Assembly: GCA_937135955.1 (NCBI GenBank)
Contig: CAKZOB010000065.1
Coordinates: 73,818 to 121,686, forward strand
Source: an uncultured Anaerolineales bacterium
Lineage (GTDB): Bacteria; Chloroflexota; Anaerolineae; Aggregatilineales; Aggregatilineaceae
Length of the DNA: 47,869 bases
Direction: 5' to 3'
Shown: positions 17,509 through 27,151 of the stretch, piece by piece
Position numbering within the stretch: position 1 is the stretch's first letter
Layout: each line of letters opens with the position of its first letter
The notes under the pieces: model-generated
Databases searched by the model: none
What the model saw: only the letters and a program-made list of their open reading frames with translations
What the model was told of the DNA's origin: nothing
Position numbers and translations under genes: made by a program

Positions 17509-19353
17509 TCACAGGTTGTGCACCTCGAAGCCTCGCGCGGTCAACAGCCCCACGATGGGGCTGCCTGGCAACCAGCGCAGTTGCTCGCCCAACCCGCCCG
17601 CGCCGACCGTCACCAGCAGCCCGGCGAAGTGTATCGGCTCGCCGTCGTCGAGCAGCAGGTCGGCCAGCACGTAGCGGTCGCTGAGGCGCAGCCGGCCTAC
17701 ATGAGGCCAGGTCACGGCGTAGCTCTCGCCGGACAGAGCGCGGCCCTGGGCATCGTGCGGCAAGAGTATCAGGCGGCTCTCGGTGAAACCCAGGTAATAC
17801 TGGCCGATGATGCCGCGCCAGGTGCGGTAGAGTTGCACGGCCAGGAAAATCCAGGCCAGCCAGCCCAGCACGCCCAACAAACCCGCGTTGAGCACGCCGC
17901 CCAGGATGTTGAGCACCAGCCCGCCCACGGCGAGTTGCTTCCACAACCGCCATTGGGGCGTGCCGCGCACATCCAGCACGCCGATCACAGGCTCGCCCGA
18001 CGCCAGCACCCGACTCACTGCGCGCACGGCGGGTACGTCTGTCCCGGCGAAAGCCGATGCGCCGCCCGCTCCCTCTGCGCCGGGCAGTGGTGGTACTGCC
18101 TCGGCGACTTTCTCGACTGCCGCGTCCATCGCCTGGTCGATGACAGCCATGGCCTGGCGCAGCGCCTGAGAAGCGGGAATCGCTTCTGCGCCGCTGGGGC
18201 GCGTCTTTTGTTTGCGCCGGACTTTGCTGCCGCTCGCTTCGTAGGGGGCGGGCCTGTGCCCGCCTGTACTGAAGGAGATATCCGGCGGCAGGGGCAAAGG
18301 GGGAGGCGGCGGGACGATCTGCGCGGGCGGCGGGACAATCTCCTCCGGCAGAGCGATCTCCGGTTCAGGCGCAGGCGCAGCCGCGTCCTGGGCAACCGGA
18401 CTGTCTGCCTCTTGCGCCAGGTCGAGCGCGCCAGCGACCGGCGCGGACTCGCCCGCCGCAGGTTCTGGCGCGGCGGCAGGGATGACGGGTTCATCGGCTG
18501 GACGCACTCGCCCCGACAACGTCCCCGCCACGCGCACCACTTCGTTGAAGGCGCGCGCCAGCTCTCCCGCGGACTGATAGCGCTCGTCCTTGCTCTTGGC
18601 CAGCGCCTTGAGGATGACCTGCTCCACCTCTACCGGCAGGTCGGGCATGGTTTCGCGCGGGGAGGGCGGCGGATCGTTGATGTGCTTGTACATCAGCGTG
18701 AAGGGCGTATCGGACTCGAAGGGCGTATGGCCCAGTACCATCTCATACAGGATGACGCCCAGCGCATAGACATCGGTGCGCGCATCTACGGGTTCGCCAC
18801 GCCATACCTCCGGGGCCATATACGCAGGTGTGCCGAGCACCACGCCCGTTTGCGTCAGGCTTTGCGTGGCGGCCATGATTTTGGCCAGCCCGAAGTCCAT
18901 CAGATACAGGTTGTCCCACTGATCGATCAGGATATTGTTGGGCTTGAGATCGCGATGAATGACGCCTTCGGCGTGCGCATAGTCCAGCGCCTCGGCGATT
19001 TGCGTCAGGTAGCGGGCCGCCGTTTTGAGCGGCAACGGGCCACGTTTGAGGCGGTAATAGAGCGATTCGCCTTCCACCAGGCGCATAACCAGGTAGAACA
19101 GTTCGCCCTCGTGCCCGAAATCGTGCACGGGCAGGATGCGCGGATGTTCCAGACGAGCAATGACGTGCGCCTCGCGCTCGAAGCGGGCGACGAACTCCGG
19201 ATCAGCCGCCAGGTCGGCGCTCATGACTTTGATCGCCACGTCGCGCTGCATATTGCGCTGCCGCGCGCGGTAGACGGTCGCCATGCCGCCTTTGCCCAGT
19301 TTGCCGACGATCTCATAGTTGCCGAGCGTCTGGGAGATCAACGGATCGCTCAT
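17509..19353 (-). CDS. membrane-anchored Ser/Thr protein kinase (PknB-like) with unusual C-terminal domain
   Basis: 614 residues. The kinase domain (about 12-275) is complete: GKGGMATVY loop, Lys42, HRDLKP (His133-Asp135), DFG (153-155) and an APE motif at 180-182. A Pro/Ala-rich linker (about 290-400) follows. Two hydrophobic helices (about 480-525) are followed by a C-terminal segment beginning YYLGFTESRLILLP that resembles bacterial PH-like domains, which is a suggestion from sequence flavour only. There are no PASTA repeats. The chosen ATG has GAGGGG upstream and gives MSDPLISQTLGNYEIVGKLG. It precedes murI by 7 bp. Confidence 0.85.
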   Translation of the reverse strand: MSDPLISQTLGNYEIVGKLGKGGMATVYRARQRNMQRDVAIKVMSADLAADPEFVARFEREAHVIARLEHPRILPVHDFGHEGELFYLVMRLVEGESLYYRLKRGPLPLKTAARYLTQIAEALDYAHAEGVIHRDLKPNNILIDQWDNLYLMDFGLAKIMAATQSLTQTGVVLGTPAYMAPEVWRGEPVDARTDVYALGVILYEMVLGHTPFESDTPFTLMYKHINDPPPSPRETMPDLPVEVEQVILKALAKSKDERYQSAGELARAFNEVVRVAGTLSGRVRPADEPVIPAAAPEPAAGESAPVAGALDLAQEADSPVAQDAAAPAPEPEIALPEEIVPPPAQIVPPPPPLPLPPDISFSTGGHRPAPYEASGSKVRRKQKTRPSGAEAIPASQALRQAMAVIDQAMDAAVEKVAEAVPPLPGAEGAGGASAFAGTDVPAVRAVSRVLASGEPVIGVLDVRGTPQWRLWKQLAVGGLVLNILGGVLNAGLLGVLGWLAWIFLAVQLYRTWRGIIGQYYLGFTESRLILLPHDAQGRALSGESYAVTWPHVGRLRLSDRYVLADLLLDDGEPIHFAGLLVTVGAGGLGEQLRWLPGSPIVGLLTARGFEVHNL

Positions 19354-19519
19354 AGCCCCTCGCCTGGACTGTCCCTGCCCTGATCGCCAGGTGACAGACA
19401 TATCCCTGAATCAATACGTAAAAATGCTGCAGGAGTCGCAGTCTCCCTGCTCCGGACAGGGACAACCGTTCGTAGCTCCAGTTTAATCCGCAACGGGTGT
19501 CTTTTCAAAACGGCGTTGC

Positions 19520-19730
19520 AGGTGGGGGTGCGAGCAAAGGTTGACAGCGACCTTGCCCCGCCCGATGCCCCTCATCCCCCGGCCCCTTCTCCTGTGCTGC
19601 GGGCGAAGGGGAGCGCTCGCGCGACAGACAGCAAGTCCCCTCGCCCACAGCGTTGGGAGAGGGGATTGAGGGGTGAGGGGCAGCAGACTGCTGCACACGG
19701 CCTGTCACAGTTTGTACGCACCCGCGCAGG
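19520..19730. repeat. dispersed palindromic element, copy 3 (second core type)
   Basis: The arms match those of copy 2 (GCAAAGGTTGACAGCGA on the left, CCTGTCACAGTTTGTACGCA on the right). The core (19567-19682) is different: CCCCTCATCCCCCGGCCCC, a GCGAAGGGGAGCGCTCGCGCGACA hairpin region described only by position, and GGGGTGAGGGG at the end. The same core is inverted at 39613-39735. The rest of the 522-bp gap 19354-19875 shows nothing else. Confidence 0.75.
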
Positions 19731-19875
19731 TGAGGTGCTTCGCGTCTTGGGGCAGTTACTTTGAACCGCCCAGACACCGAGGGCGCAGAGCGAAACAAGC
19801 CGGGTTTTTCTGTAACCTCAGCAAGGGGCGCTGAGCGCCCCACCGAGGAAATCCCGCCACGAGGCAAGAGAAGAG

Positions 19876-21855
19876 TCAGGGCGAGAGCGGCGTCAGCAAC
19901 ACCCGATAGCGGGCCGGTTCGGTGGTCACCGGAGCCAAACCGGACACCACCAACACCGCCTGACCGGATGTCCCGTCTACCGTAACCTCCCACTCGCCCT
20001 GCGGTGCATCACCTGCGCCGAGCAGGCGTGTCACCGGGGGCGTCTCCGCTGCCGCGGAAGGCTGCACCAGCAGCACCAGAAACTCCTGGGGCAAGACGTT
20101 GTCAGTGCGCAGCCACCCTTCACTGAGCCAGCCGCCATCGTCGCGCTCCATGTCGTCGGCATAGCCGATCTCTGGAATACTGAGGTCATCGAGCAGGAAA
20201 CCGGGCTGCGTGACCGCGTCGTCGGTGATGTACTCGAAGCGTAGCAGAATCTCCTGACCGGCATAGGCCGACAGATCGATCACTTCTTCGACCCAGCCGC
20301 CGCTCTCGCCCGTGTAGCCTGGGCCATAGGCGTTGCCGTGCGGGTCATCGGTAGTGGTGCGCGACGAGGCCAGCGGCGTCCAGGTCGCGCCGCCGTCGGT
20401 CGAAACCATCACGTAAGCGTAATCCCACAGGTTCTCGATCTGATACCATGTCCAGAAATGCAGGCTGGCTTTCTCCACGCCGCGCAGGTCGAAGGCGCGC
20501 GTCAGGCGCGAGTCGCTGTCGTCGGCGCGGTTTGACCACCACATCATGCGCCCGCTATGCGCGTTGACCGGCACAATGCCCACGGTGCTGTCGCCGCTGA
20601 AACTCAACCGGAAGCGCCCCTCCGGCAGCGCCAGGTAGTGCGCGCCCCATTGCGGCGCTGCGGCTACGCGCGGCGTGCCCGGCGCGAGCGTCGCCGTGAT
20701 TGCCGCTGACGGCAGGCTCGCCAGATCGGGCAGTGTATAGGCGTAGCGCCCGTCGCCGATCGTGGGGTCTAGCAGCAGGTTGGTCACCAGCCAGTCGGCG
20801 AACAGATCCACCACAGTCACCGGAGCGCCAGTGCGCGGGTCGGTCGCGCCGATCTGCGCCAGGGTTTTGTCTACACTCATCAGGCCATTGGCCGGATCGC
20901 GCACCAGCGTAGTCGTGGCCCGCTCGCCGTAGCGCTGATAGAAATAGGCCGCGAACAGGAACGACGCGCCGTAATGAGCGCCGCGCTGCCCGCTCGCTTC
21001 TGGCCAGGAGTTCAGTTGCAGCGCGGGATCGCTCAGGAACAAATAGGCGAAGTTGCTCATCCCATAGCCGGTGAGCAACGTCGCCAGTTCCGAAAGGCCT
21101 TCATTCAGCCAGGTATCCTCATTGCGATCCACGTGCCAGTGCACCATATGCTGAAATTCGTGCGCCAGCACTCCTTCGTAATAGTCGCTGCCGATCGCCC
21201 CGCGCATGGTGTCCAGATTGACGTAGAACATCTCGCGTTCGTTGGAATAAGTCACAGCCGCCGCCGGATAGGAACTGGAGCTGCCAAAGTAGGCAGCTAC
21301 CCAGTTGCCCAGGCGTGTGGCGTGCAGCACATACAGGTGCGGGTCGCCATCTATGCCGGGAGACCATTCGCTACCAAATACCTCGTGAATGCGCGGGCGG
21401 ATGATCTGCTCGAACGCTTCCGCCGAGTCCCGAATAGCTGCCAGGTCTATCTGCTGCCCGACCTCGACGAACATATACACATGAGGCGTCTTGTAGACCA
21501 GTTCCGCATCCACCTGGAAGGCATAGTCTTCGTCCAGGTTGTCCGCCCAGAAGGTGAGCACACTGCCCAGGGGCAATTCGGGCGGCGGTTCCGAAGGCGG
21601 CTGTGGAACAACGGTAAGGCCAAGCAGGCGGCGCGCCAGATCAATGCGATCGCGCGGGGGAATGAGGGTGTTGCCCAGGCCTGCCGACGGCGCGGTGCCG
21701 GGCGACTGCGCTATTGGCGTTGGCGCGGGGGTGAGCGATTGCGCGGCCCCTGCCGATGGCATCGCCGGGATAGCGGCTAGCAGCGCCCCGCCCGCGAGCA
21801 GGACGATCACGAACCAGCAGAAAAACCGAACCGGAAGTCGCGCGCACACAGGCAT
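19876..21855 (-). CDS. secreted zinc metalloprotease (gluzincin type, M30/immune-inhibitor-like)
   Basis: A 659-residue exported protein. A signal peptide (residues 1-38, ending AGAA) precedes a Pro/Thr linker. The zinc site is HEFQH (232-236) followed by WLNEGLSE with the likely third ligand Glu252, as in gluzincin peptidases such as hyicolysin (M30). From about 395 there is a beta-rich region like the MAM-type domain of immune inhibitor A (VSTDGGATW, LRFEYITDD, GFLLDDLSI). It probably digests proteins outside the cell. AGAGGAAT precedes the ATG at 21855. The exact peptidase family is uncertain, but the metal motif is clear. Confidence 0.75.
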   Translation of the reverse strand: MPVCARLPVRFFCWFVIVLLAGGALLAAIPAMPSAGAAQSLTPAPTPIAQSPGTAPSAGLGNTLIPPRDRIDLARRLLGLTVVPQPPSEPPPELPLGSVLTFWADNLDEDYAFQVDAELVYKTPHVYMFVEVGQQIDLAAIRDSAEAFEQIIRPRIHEVFGSEWSPGIDGDPHLYVLHATRLGNWVAAYFGSSSSYPAAAVTYSNEREMFYVNLDTMRGAIGSDYYEGVLAHEFQHMVHWHVDRNEDTWLNEGLSELATLLTGYGMSNFAYLFLSDPALQLNSWPEASGQRGAHYGASFLFAAYFYQRYGERATTTLVRDPANGLMSVDKTLAQIGATDPRTGAPVTVVDLFADWLVTNLLLDPTIGDGRYAYTLPDLASLPSAAITATLAPGTPRVAAAPQWGAHYLALPEGRFRLSFSGDSTVGIVPVNAHSGRMMWWSNRADDSDSRLTRAFDLRGVEKASLHFWTWYQIENLWDYAYVMVSTDGGATWTPLASSRTTTDDPHGNAYGPGYTGESGGWVEEVIDLSAYAGQEILLRFEYITDDAVTQPGFLLDDLSIPEIGYADDMERDDGGWLSEGWLRTDNVLPQEFLVLLVQPSAAAETPPVTRLLGAGDAPQGEWEVTVDGTSGQAVLVVSGLAPVTTEPARYRVLLTPLSP

Positions 21856-22152
21856 ATTCCTCTGAAAAACTGAGCATCATCCTGACACTGTTTTAACTGA
21901 TGTGCCGGGTCTGCGCCCAATCGTCGGGTATGTGAGGTGCATGTAGATTGGGGGACAGACGGTCATCCCAGAGAGCGCCTCAGCCAGAGCTGACGTAAAA
22001 GCGCTTCTACCCAACATCTCCCCATGAGGATGCTCAGAGGATTCGCAGCGAACTCTCACGGCGCGTTAACCTTTCAATGTTACAATCAAAAATCGGGAGC
22101 GCTCTTCCAGTCTCCTTTGTCCTGTTTCAGCACATCGGGCCAGTCGTCCGCC

Positions 22153-23625
22153 ATGAGTATTCGCACGCGCCTGACTTTTCTCTATGCCAGCCTGCTCGCC
22201 ATCGCCATGCTGATGTTCAGCGCGGCGACTCTGAGCGTGTTGAGCTGGACGCTGCGTCGTCAGGTGGACGAGGCGCTGCTGAAGGCGGCCAGCGACGTGC
22301 ATCTCGAAGCAGTGCTGGGGGCCGTCCCGCCCGCGTCCGACAACGCCTTGCTGAGCGAACTGGCCCGTATGCGCGCCAACACGCTGGATACACCCGGCGT
22401 CTTCGTGCAAATCTGGCTGCGCGACCCGCAGACGGGCCGGCCTATCCTGCACGACTATTCCTGGAGCCTGATGGGGCTGGGACTGACCAGCCCGCTCGAC
22501 CCGAACGCGCTAGGCGCTTCCGCAGAAATCCGCCGCGATGTCACGCTGAACGGGCATCATATGCGCGTGGTCTCAATCCCCCTGGAGATCAACGGCGAAC
22601 TGCGCGGCACCATTCAGACGGCGCAGTCGTTGCGCACGGTAGATGCCGCCGTGGATCGTCTGCTGAAGATCATGCTGATAGGCGGTGCGTTGACCATGCT
22701 GGCCGCCCTGCTCATCGGCGATTACCTCACCCGCCGCGCCCTGCAGCCCATTGACACCATCGCGCAGACAGCCCAGCAGATTACCGCCGCCGACGACCTC
22801 AGCCGCCGCATCCCCTACAATGGCCCGCCGGACGAACTCGGTCAGCTCACACAGACTTTCAACGAGACGCTGGAACGGCTGGAGCGACTTTTCAATGTGC
22901 AGCGGCGTTTCGTGGCCGATGTCTCGCACGAGATGCGCACTCCGTTGACCACCATTCGTGGCAACCTGGACTTGATGCGCCGTTTCGGCTACGACGAAGA
23001 AGCGGTCGAGGCCATTGACAGCGAGGCGCGCCGCATGTCGCGCCTGGTGGAAGACTTGCTGCTGCTGGCCAAGGCCGACGCAGGACGCCTGCCGTTGGAA
23101 CGGCAGATGGTGGATATTGACGCCGTCGTGGTGGAAGTGTTCAATCAGGCCCGCGTGCTGTCCAACAGCGTCAATGTTGTCCTGGGGCAGATTGACACGG
23201 CGCGTGTCCTGGGCGACCCCGACCGGCTCAAGCAACTGCTGCTGAACCTGGTCTCCAACGCCCTGAAATACACACCGGAGGGCGGCACGGTCATCCTGTC
23301 TGTGGAGCGTCAGGAGCACACTGTCGCCATCAGCGTGGCCGATACTGGCATTGGCATCCCCGCCGAAGACCTGCCGCACATTTTCGATCGTTTCTACCGG
23401 GTGGACAAAGCGCGATCGCGCGCGCAGGGCGGCACGGGCCTGGGACTGTCCATCGCCAAGTGGCTGGCCGAAGCGCATGGTGGGCACATCTCCGTCACCA
23501 GCGCGGTGGGCAAAGGCTCGGTCTTCACCGTCACCCTCCCCCTGGTGAGCGAACATCAGCAGCGCTCCTCCATCCGCGACACGCTCCCCAATCTGCGCCC
23601 GGTGCGGCTGTCGCGCTCGCACTGA
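22153..23625 (+). CDS. membrane sensor histidine kinase (HAMP-HisKA-HATPase)
   Basis: 490 residues in the classical layout: membrane helix (about 8-32), extracytoplasmic sensor (33-168), second helix (172-192), HAMP (193-246), HisKA with His259 in DVSHEMRTPLTTIRG, and HATPase with SNALKYTPEGG, DTGIGIPAEDLPHIFDRFYR and GGTGLGLSIA. No response regulator lies beside it, so the partner is elsewhere. The ATG at 22153 is preferred over an upstream in-frame extension to 22024 because the protein then starts directly before the first helix, although the ribosome site is weak. Nothing recognisable is seen in the roughly 300-bp region before it. Confidence 0.87.
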   Translation: MSIRTRLTFLYASLLAIAMLMFSAATLSVLSWTLRRQVDEALLKAASDVHLEAVLGAVPPASDNALLSELARMRANTLDTPGVFVQIWLRDPQTGRPILHDYSWSLMGLGLTSPLDPNALGASAEIRRDVTLNGHHMRVVSIPLEINGELRGTIQTAQSLRTVDAAVDRLLKIMLIGGALTMLAALLIGDYLTRRALQPIDTIAQTAQQITAADDLSRRIPYNGPPDELGQLTQTFNETLERLERLFNVQRRFVADVSHEMRTPLTTIRGNLDLMRRFGYDEEAVEAIDSEARRMSRLVEDLLLLAKADAGRLPLERQMVDIDAVVVEVFNQARVLSNSVNVVLGQIDTARVLGDPDRLKQLLLNLVSNALKYTPEGGTVILSVERQEHTVAISVADTGIGIPAEDLPHIFDRFYRVDKARSRAQGGTGLGLSIAKWLAEAHGGHISVTSAVGKGSVFTVTLPLVSEHQQRSSIRDTLPNLRPVRLSRSH

Positions 23626-23787
23626 AAGCCGCCGCGTCGCGGGTGAACACTCCGCCGGATGCAGTTTCACAGCCTACGTCCCTGAGCGCCAGAAACGCGC
23701 CCGCCGCCTGGCATGCCGCCCACCCTCGCTGCGCTCGGCTTGCCGCCTCTCCGCGTCGGAGGAAAGGACGCGCGGTCGGCCAAAAGC

Positions 23788-25722
23788 TCACGCCGGAGGC
23801 GTATAGTTGGGCAGCATGATGGTGAATGTCGTGCCCTGGCCTACCTGACTATCTACCCAAATGCGCCCGTTATGCCGTTCCACGATGCCCTTGACGATGG
23901 ACAGGCCCAGCCCGGTGCCGTCGTAGTGCTCAATCGCTTCATCGGTGCGGTAGAATTTGTCGAAGATGTAGGGCAGGTCTTTGGGGGCGATGCCGATCCC
24001 GGTATCCGACACGCGCAACACCTGGAAATCACCCTCGGTCTCCAGCATCACGCGAATCTGCCCGCCGTCGGGCGTGTACTTGATGGCATTCTCCAGCAGA
24101 TTGTTCGCCACCTGACGCAGACGCAGGGGATTGCCCAGCACAGGGGGGACGTCGTCGGGCAGGCGCACCTGCACCGTGTGGCACTTGGCTTCCCACGAGG
24201 GACGCAGCGTCTCAATGGCCTCGCGGAAGACCTTCGCCAGCGGCACCGGCTCGCGATCCTCATCGAACCCCGCCTCGATCTTGCCCAGTTCCAACAGGTC
24301 GGAGATAAGCGCTGTGATGGTCTGTACGCTGGAGACAATGCGATCCAGGAATAGCTGTTGCTGCGCGTTGAGCGGGCCAGAGCGTCGCACCAGCTCGATA
24401 TAACCCAGAATCGAGGTCAGCGGCGAGCGCAGATCGTGCGAGACGGTGGTGACGAACTCGCTCTTGATGCGATCCAGTTCCTTCAGGTGTGTGATGTCTT
24501 GCATCACCACCACGCGCCCCACACCGCGCACGATGGTCAACTGCGCGTGCAGGTAGCGCCCGTCGCTCAGCGCGATCTCAGTACGCCGACCGCGGCCACT
24601 GCGCGCTTCTTTGTCGAATAGCTCCACCACCTCGCGGTGATCGATCACCTCGGCCAGCGGTCGCCCCTGCGTGCGCGAAGCGCTCAGGTTGAAGGTGCGA
24701 CACGCCGCCGGGTTGACGAACAAGACCTTGCCGTCGTTATCTACCACGATGATCGAGTCTTCTGTGTCGCGCAGGATGGTGTTGAGCGTGTCGCGCTCTT
24801 TCTCGGTCGCGGCGTACAGGCGCGCGTTTTCGATGGCGATGGCGGCGAAGTCGGCCAGCACGCCCAGCAACTGGACGGCGTGACGCTCGAAGGGGCGAAC
24901 TTCCTGGCGGGTGCTCACACCCAGCACACCGATCACGCGATTCTTGAGCAGCAGGGGGACATAGGCCAGCGCCCGAAAGAGATAGCTGGTCTTGATCTTC
25001 TGCAGTTCGTCACCGGCCAGCACCAGCGGTTGTTGGGTTTGCACGACGCGGCCCGCCAGACTATCGGCGACGGGCAGACGCAGCTCCGCACCGGCATCCT
25101 GCGCTTCGCCAGTCGAGGCCACCTGATACAGTTCGCCGGTGCCCGGCTCGACCAGCATCAGCGAGCCAGACTCCGCGCCGGTCACCTCGACGGCGGCCTG
25201 CACCACCTGACTGAGCACCTGTGTCAGATCAAGCTGTCCCGTGACGCGCTTGCCGATGGTCACCAGCGTGTCGAGTTCGCGCAGGCGTTGTTCGAGTTGG
25301 CGGTTGGCCTGCAGCAACTGTTCCGGCACCTGATCGGTGATGCGGCGCGTCCAGTGACGGCGCAGCGCGTTCTGCAGGGCCTGCAACAGCTCGCTGTCGT
25401 GAAAGGGTTTGATCAGATAGTCGCTGACGCCCATGCGCAGCGCCCGCACCGCCAGCACTTCGGAGCCTTCGGCGGTCATCAGGATGAAAGGGGCCTGCAT
25501 ACCGGTCTCGCGCAGCGCTTCCAGCATGGAAAGTCCATTGATGCGCGGCATCTCATAGCCGGAGACAATCGCGTCTGGCTCCAGGTCGCGGGCCAGGGTG
25601 AAGCCCTCTGCGCCATCCTGCGCCGTGATCACGTCGTACCCGGCTGGACGCAAGACCTCATCGGCCAGGTGACTGCGTAATTCGGGCGTATCTTCTACCA
25701 GCAGGATACGTTCTCCAGTCAC
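23788..25722 (-). CDS. hybrid receiver-GAF-PAS histidine kinase with non-phosphorylatable receiver
   Basis: A 644-residue cytoplasmic sensor. The N-terminal receiver (1-120) has the acidic pair Glu10-Asp11, Thr83 and Lys105, but the phosphoacceptor position reads VSGYEMP, so Asp is replaced by Gly55. Next come a coiled coil (135-160), GAF (165-300), PAS (310-410), HisKA with His429 in TVSHDLRSPLTSI, and HATPase with ENAIKYTPDGG, SDTGIGIAPKDLPYIFDKFYR and GTGLGLSIVKG. The GTG start at 25722 follows AAGGA. It lies 32 bp downstream of a receiver-GAF gene, most likely in the same operon. Confidence 0.88.
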   Translation of the reverse strand: MTGERILLVEDTPELRSHLADEVLRPAGYDVITAQDGAEGFTLARDLEPDAIVSGYEMPRINGLSMLEALRETGMQAPFILMTAEGSEVLAVRALRMGVSDYLIKPFHDSELLQALQNALRRHWTRRITDQVPEQLLQANRQLEQRLRELDTLVTIGKRVTGQLDLTQVLSQVVQAAVEVTGAESGSLMLVEPGTGELYQVASTGEAQDAGAELRLPVADSLAGRVVQTQQPLVLAGDELQKIKTSYLFRALAYVPLLLKNRVIGVLGVSTRQEVRPFERHAVQLLGVLADFAAIAIENARLYAATEKERDTLNTILRDTEDSIIVVDNDGKVLFVNPAACRTFNLSASRTQGRPLAEVIDHREVVELFDKEARSGRGRRTEIALSDGRYLHAQLTIVRGVGRVVVMQDITHLKELDRIKSEFVTTVSHDLRSPLTSILGYIELVRRSGPLNAQQQLFLDRIVSSVQTITALISDLLELGKIEAGFDEDREPVPLAKVFREAIETLRPSWEAKCHTVQVRLPDDVPPVLGNPLRLRQVANNLLENAIKYTPDGGQIRVMLETEGDFQVLRVSDTGIGIAPKDLPYIFDKFYRTDEAIEHYDGTGLGLSIVKGIVERHNGRIWVDSQVGQGTTFTIMLPNYTPPA

Positions 25723-25754
25723 AGCGCTTCATCCTTTACGAGCGCAGAATACCC

Positions 25755-26933
25755 TCATTCAGCCTGGGCGGGCGGCTGCTCCAGCGCGCGCAGGTGAGCC
25801 AATGCCTCGCGGACGCGCACTGCTACATCGGTCAGGTGTAGCGTCAGCACTTCGACAGGCAGATCAGCGGCGTTCTGGTGTAGCCAGATCAGCGCCGACT
25901 GCGCGGTCTCCAGCGGCGGACGCAATGCCGCGAATCCCTGTTCGAACCATTCGCGGCGCTGCAACTGCCAGGCGTGCAGTTCGTGCTGAACCTGCGCCAG
26001 TTGGCGGCTGCGCTGATCGAGCATCACCGACAGGCGCACGCTGACGATGGCCATGGCCGCGTAGCTGGCCAGTATCTTCAACAGGCGAGCGTGCCCCTGG
26101 TCGAACGCCCGCACCGACTGATGATTGCCCACGGCCAGCACGCCGATCGCCGCCGACTGCACGGTCAGGGGAATATAGGCGACGGCGTACCGATCGCGCC
26201 CCGCCTTGAAGCGGCGCAGACCGTCGCCACTGGCGACCAACGGCTCGCGCGATTGCATCACCAGGTCGGCCAGTTCGTCGCGCACCGCCGATCCCAGCCG
26301 GTCGAGCATGGCCAGCGGCAGGTTCTGACCCGCCCGCAAGATCAGCGAGTCGGAACGATCGTCGCGCAGTAGCAGCAAGGCATGATCGGCACCGGTGAGG
26401 GCCAGCGCGGCCTCCAGCACGCGGTTGAACACGCTCTCCAGGTCGCGCAGCGCCACCACCGATTCGCCGATATCGTGCAGGGTGCTCAGCGCGGTCACCT
26501 GTGCCGAAAGCTGCTCGTTGGCTGCCTGCAACTCGGATACCAGCGCGTCGCGCTCGTGACGCATGCGCACCCGCTCCAGCACACGATCGGCAGCGGCTGC
26601 GACTTCGGCCTCGCGCAGCGGCTTGGTCACCACATCCGCCGCGCCCAGCCTGAACGCCTCGACCGCAGCGTTCAGGTCGCGATCTTCGGTCATGACGATC
26701 ACCGGTGCCTGCACCCCGTGCGAACCAAAGGCGACCAGCACGTCCATGCCGCTGAGGCCAGGCAAGACCAGGTCGAGCAGGATCAGGTCGGGCGATTCCT
26801 GACCCAGCAGAGTCAGCGCGTCTGGGCCATCTCTGGCCTCCAGCACGCGGTATTCGTCGCCAGCGAAGACTCCTTCGCGCAGCAAGTCGCGCACATCCGG
26901 ATCATCGTCCACGATCAGGATTGTCTGGCCCAT
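25755..26933 (-). CDS. receiver-GAF response regulator without kinase or DNA-binding output
   Basis: 392 residues. The receiver (1-125) is complete, with Asp10-Asp11, phosphoacceptor Asp54 (LLDLVLP), Thr and Lys (TKP). A coiled segment (about 130-165) and a GAF domain (about 165-310) follow. The last 85 residues (LDQRSRQLAQVQHELHAWQ onward) resemble the dimerisation helices of a kinase but have no recognisable H-box and no ATPase domain. The ATG at 26933 with GAGGGGGC upstream is chosen over an in-frame extension to 26969. It is probably the signalling partner of the downstream kinase, whose own receiver cannot be phosphorylated. Confidence 0.82.
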   Translation of the reverse strand: MGQTILIVDDDPDVRDLLREGVFAGDEYRVLEARDGPDALTLLGQESPDLILLDLVLPGLSGMDVLVAFGSHGVQAPVIVMTEDRDLNAAVEAFRLGAADVVTKPLREAEVAAAADRVLERVRMRHERDALVSELQAANEQLSAQVTALSTLHDIGESVVALRDLESVFNRVLEAALALTGADHALLLLRDDRSDSLILRAGQNLPLAMLDRLGSAVRDELADLVMQSREPLVASGDGLRRFKAGRDRYAVAYIPLTVQSAAIGVLAVGNHQSVRAFDQGHARLLKILASYAAMAIVSVRLSVMLDQRSRQLAQVQHELHAWQLQRREWFEQGFAALRPPLETAQSALIWLHQNAADLPVEVLTLHLTDVAVRVREALAHLRALEQPPAQAE

Positions 26934-27151
26934 CGCAGCGCCCCCTCTCTTATACGCAGGGCAAGCCATTTCTGGCTATCAAAGCTGGAACAACTCTCCG
27001 GCCCCAGGTTCATTATACCCTGTGTCGCATTACGGGTGCGAAGCGGTGTGTGCCTGGGGGTGCGCGCAGAATGTGACAGGCCGTGTGCTGGGCTGTGATT
27101 GACCTCACCCCCCGCCTCGCTACGCTCGGCTTGCCCCCTCTCCGACGCGGA

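Noticed and set aside
17518-19383. 621-residue open frame antisense to the Ser/Thr kinase
   Set aside because: His/Gln/Arg-rich composition without domains; the kinase strand has every catalytic motif.
23711-23768. Possible further copy of the palindromic element after the histidine kinase gene
   Set aside because: It resembles one half of the core (CTCGCTGCGCTCGGCTTGCC) but lacks the arms and the second half, so it is at most a degenerate fragment.
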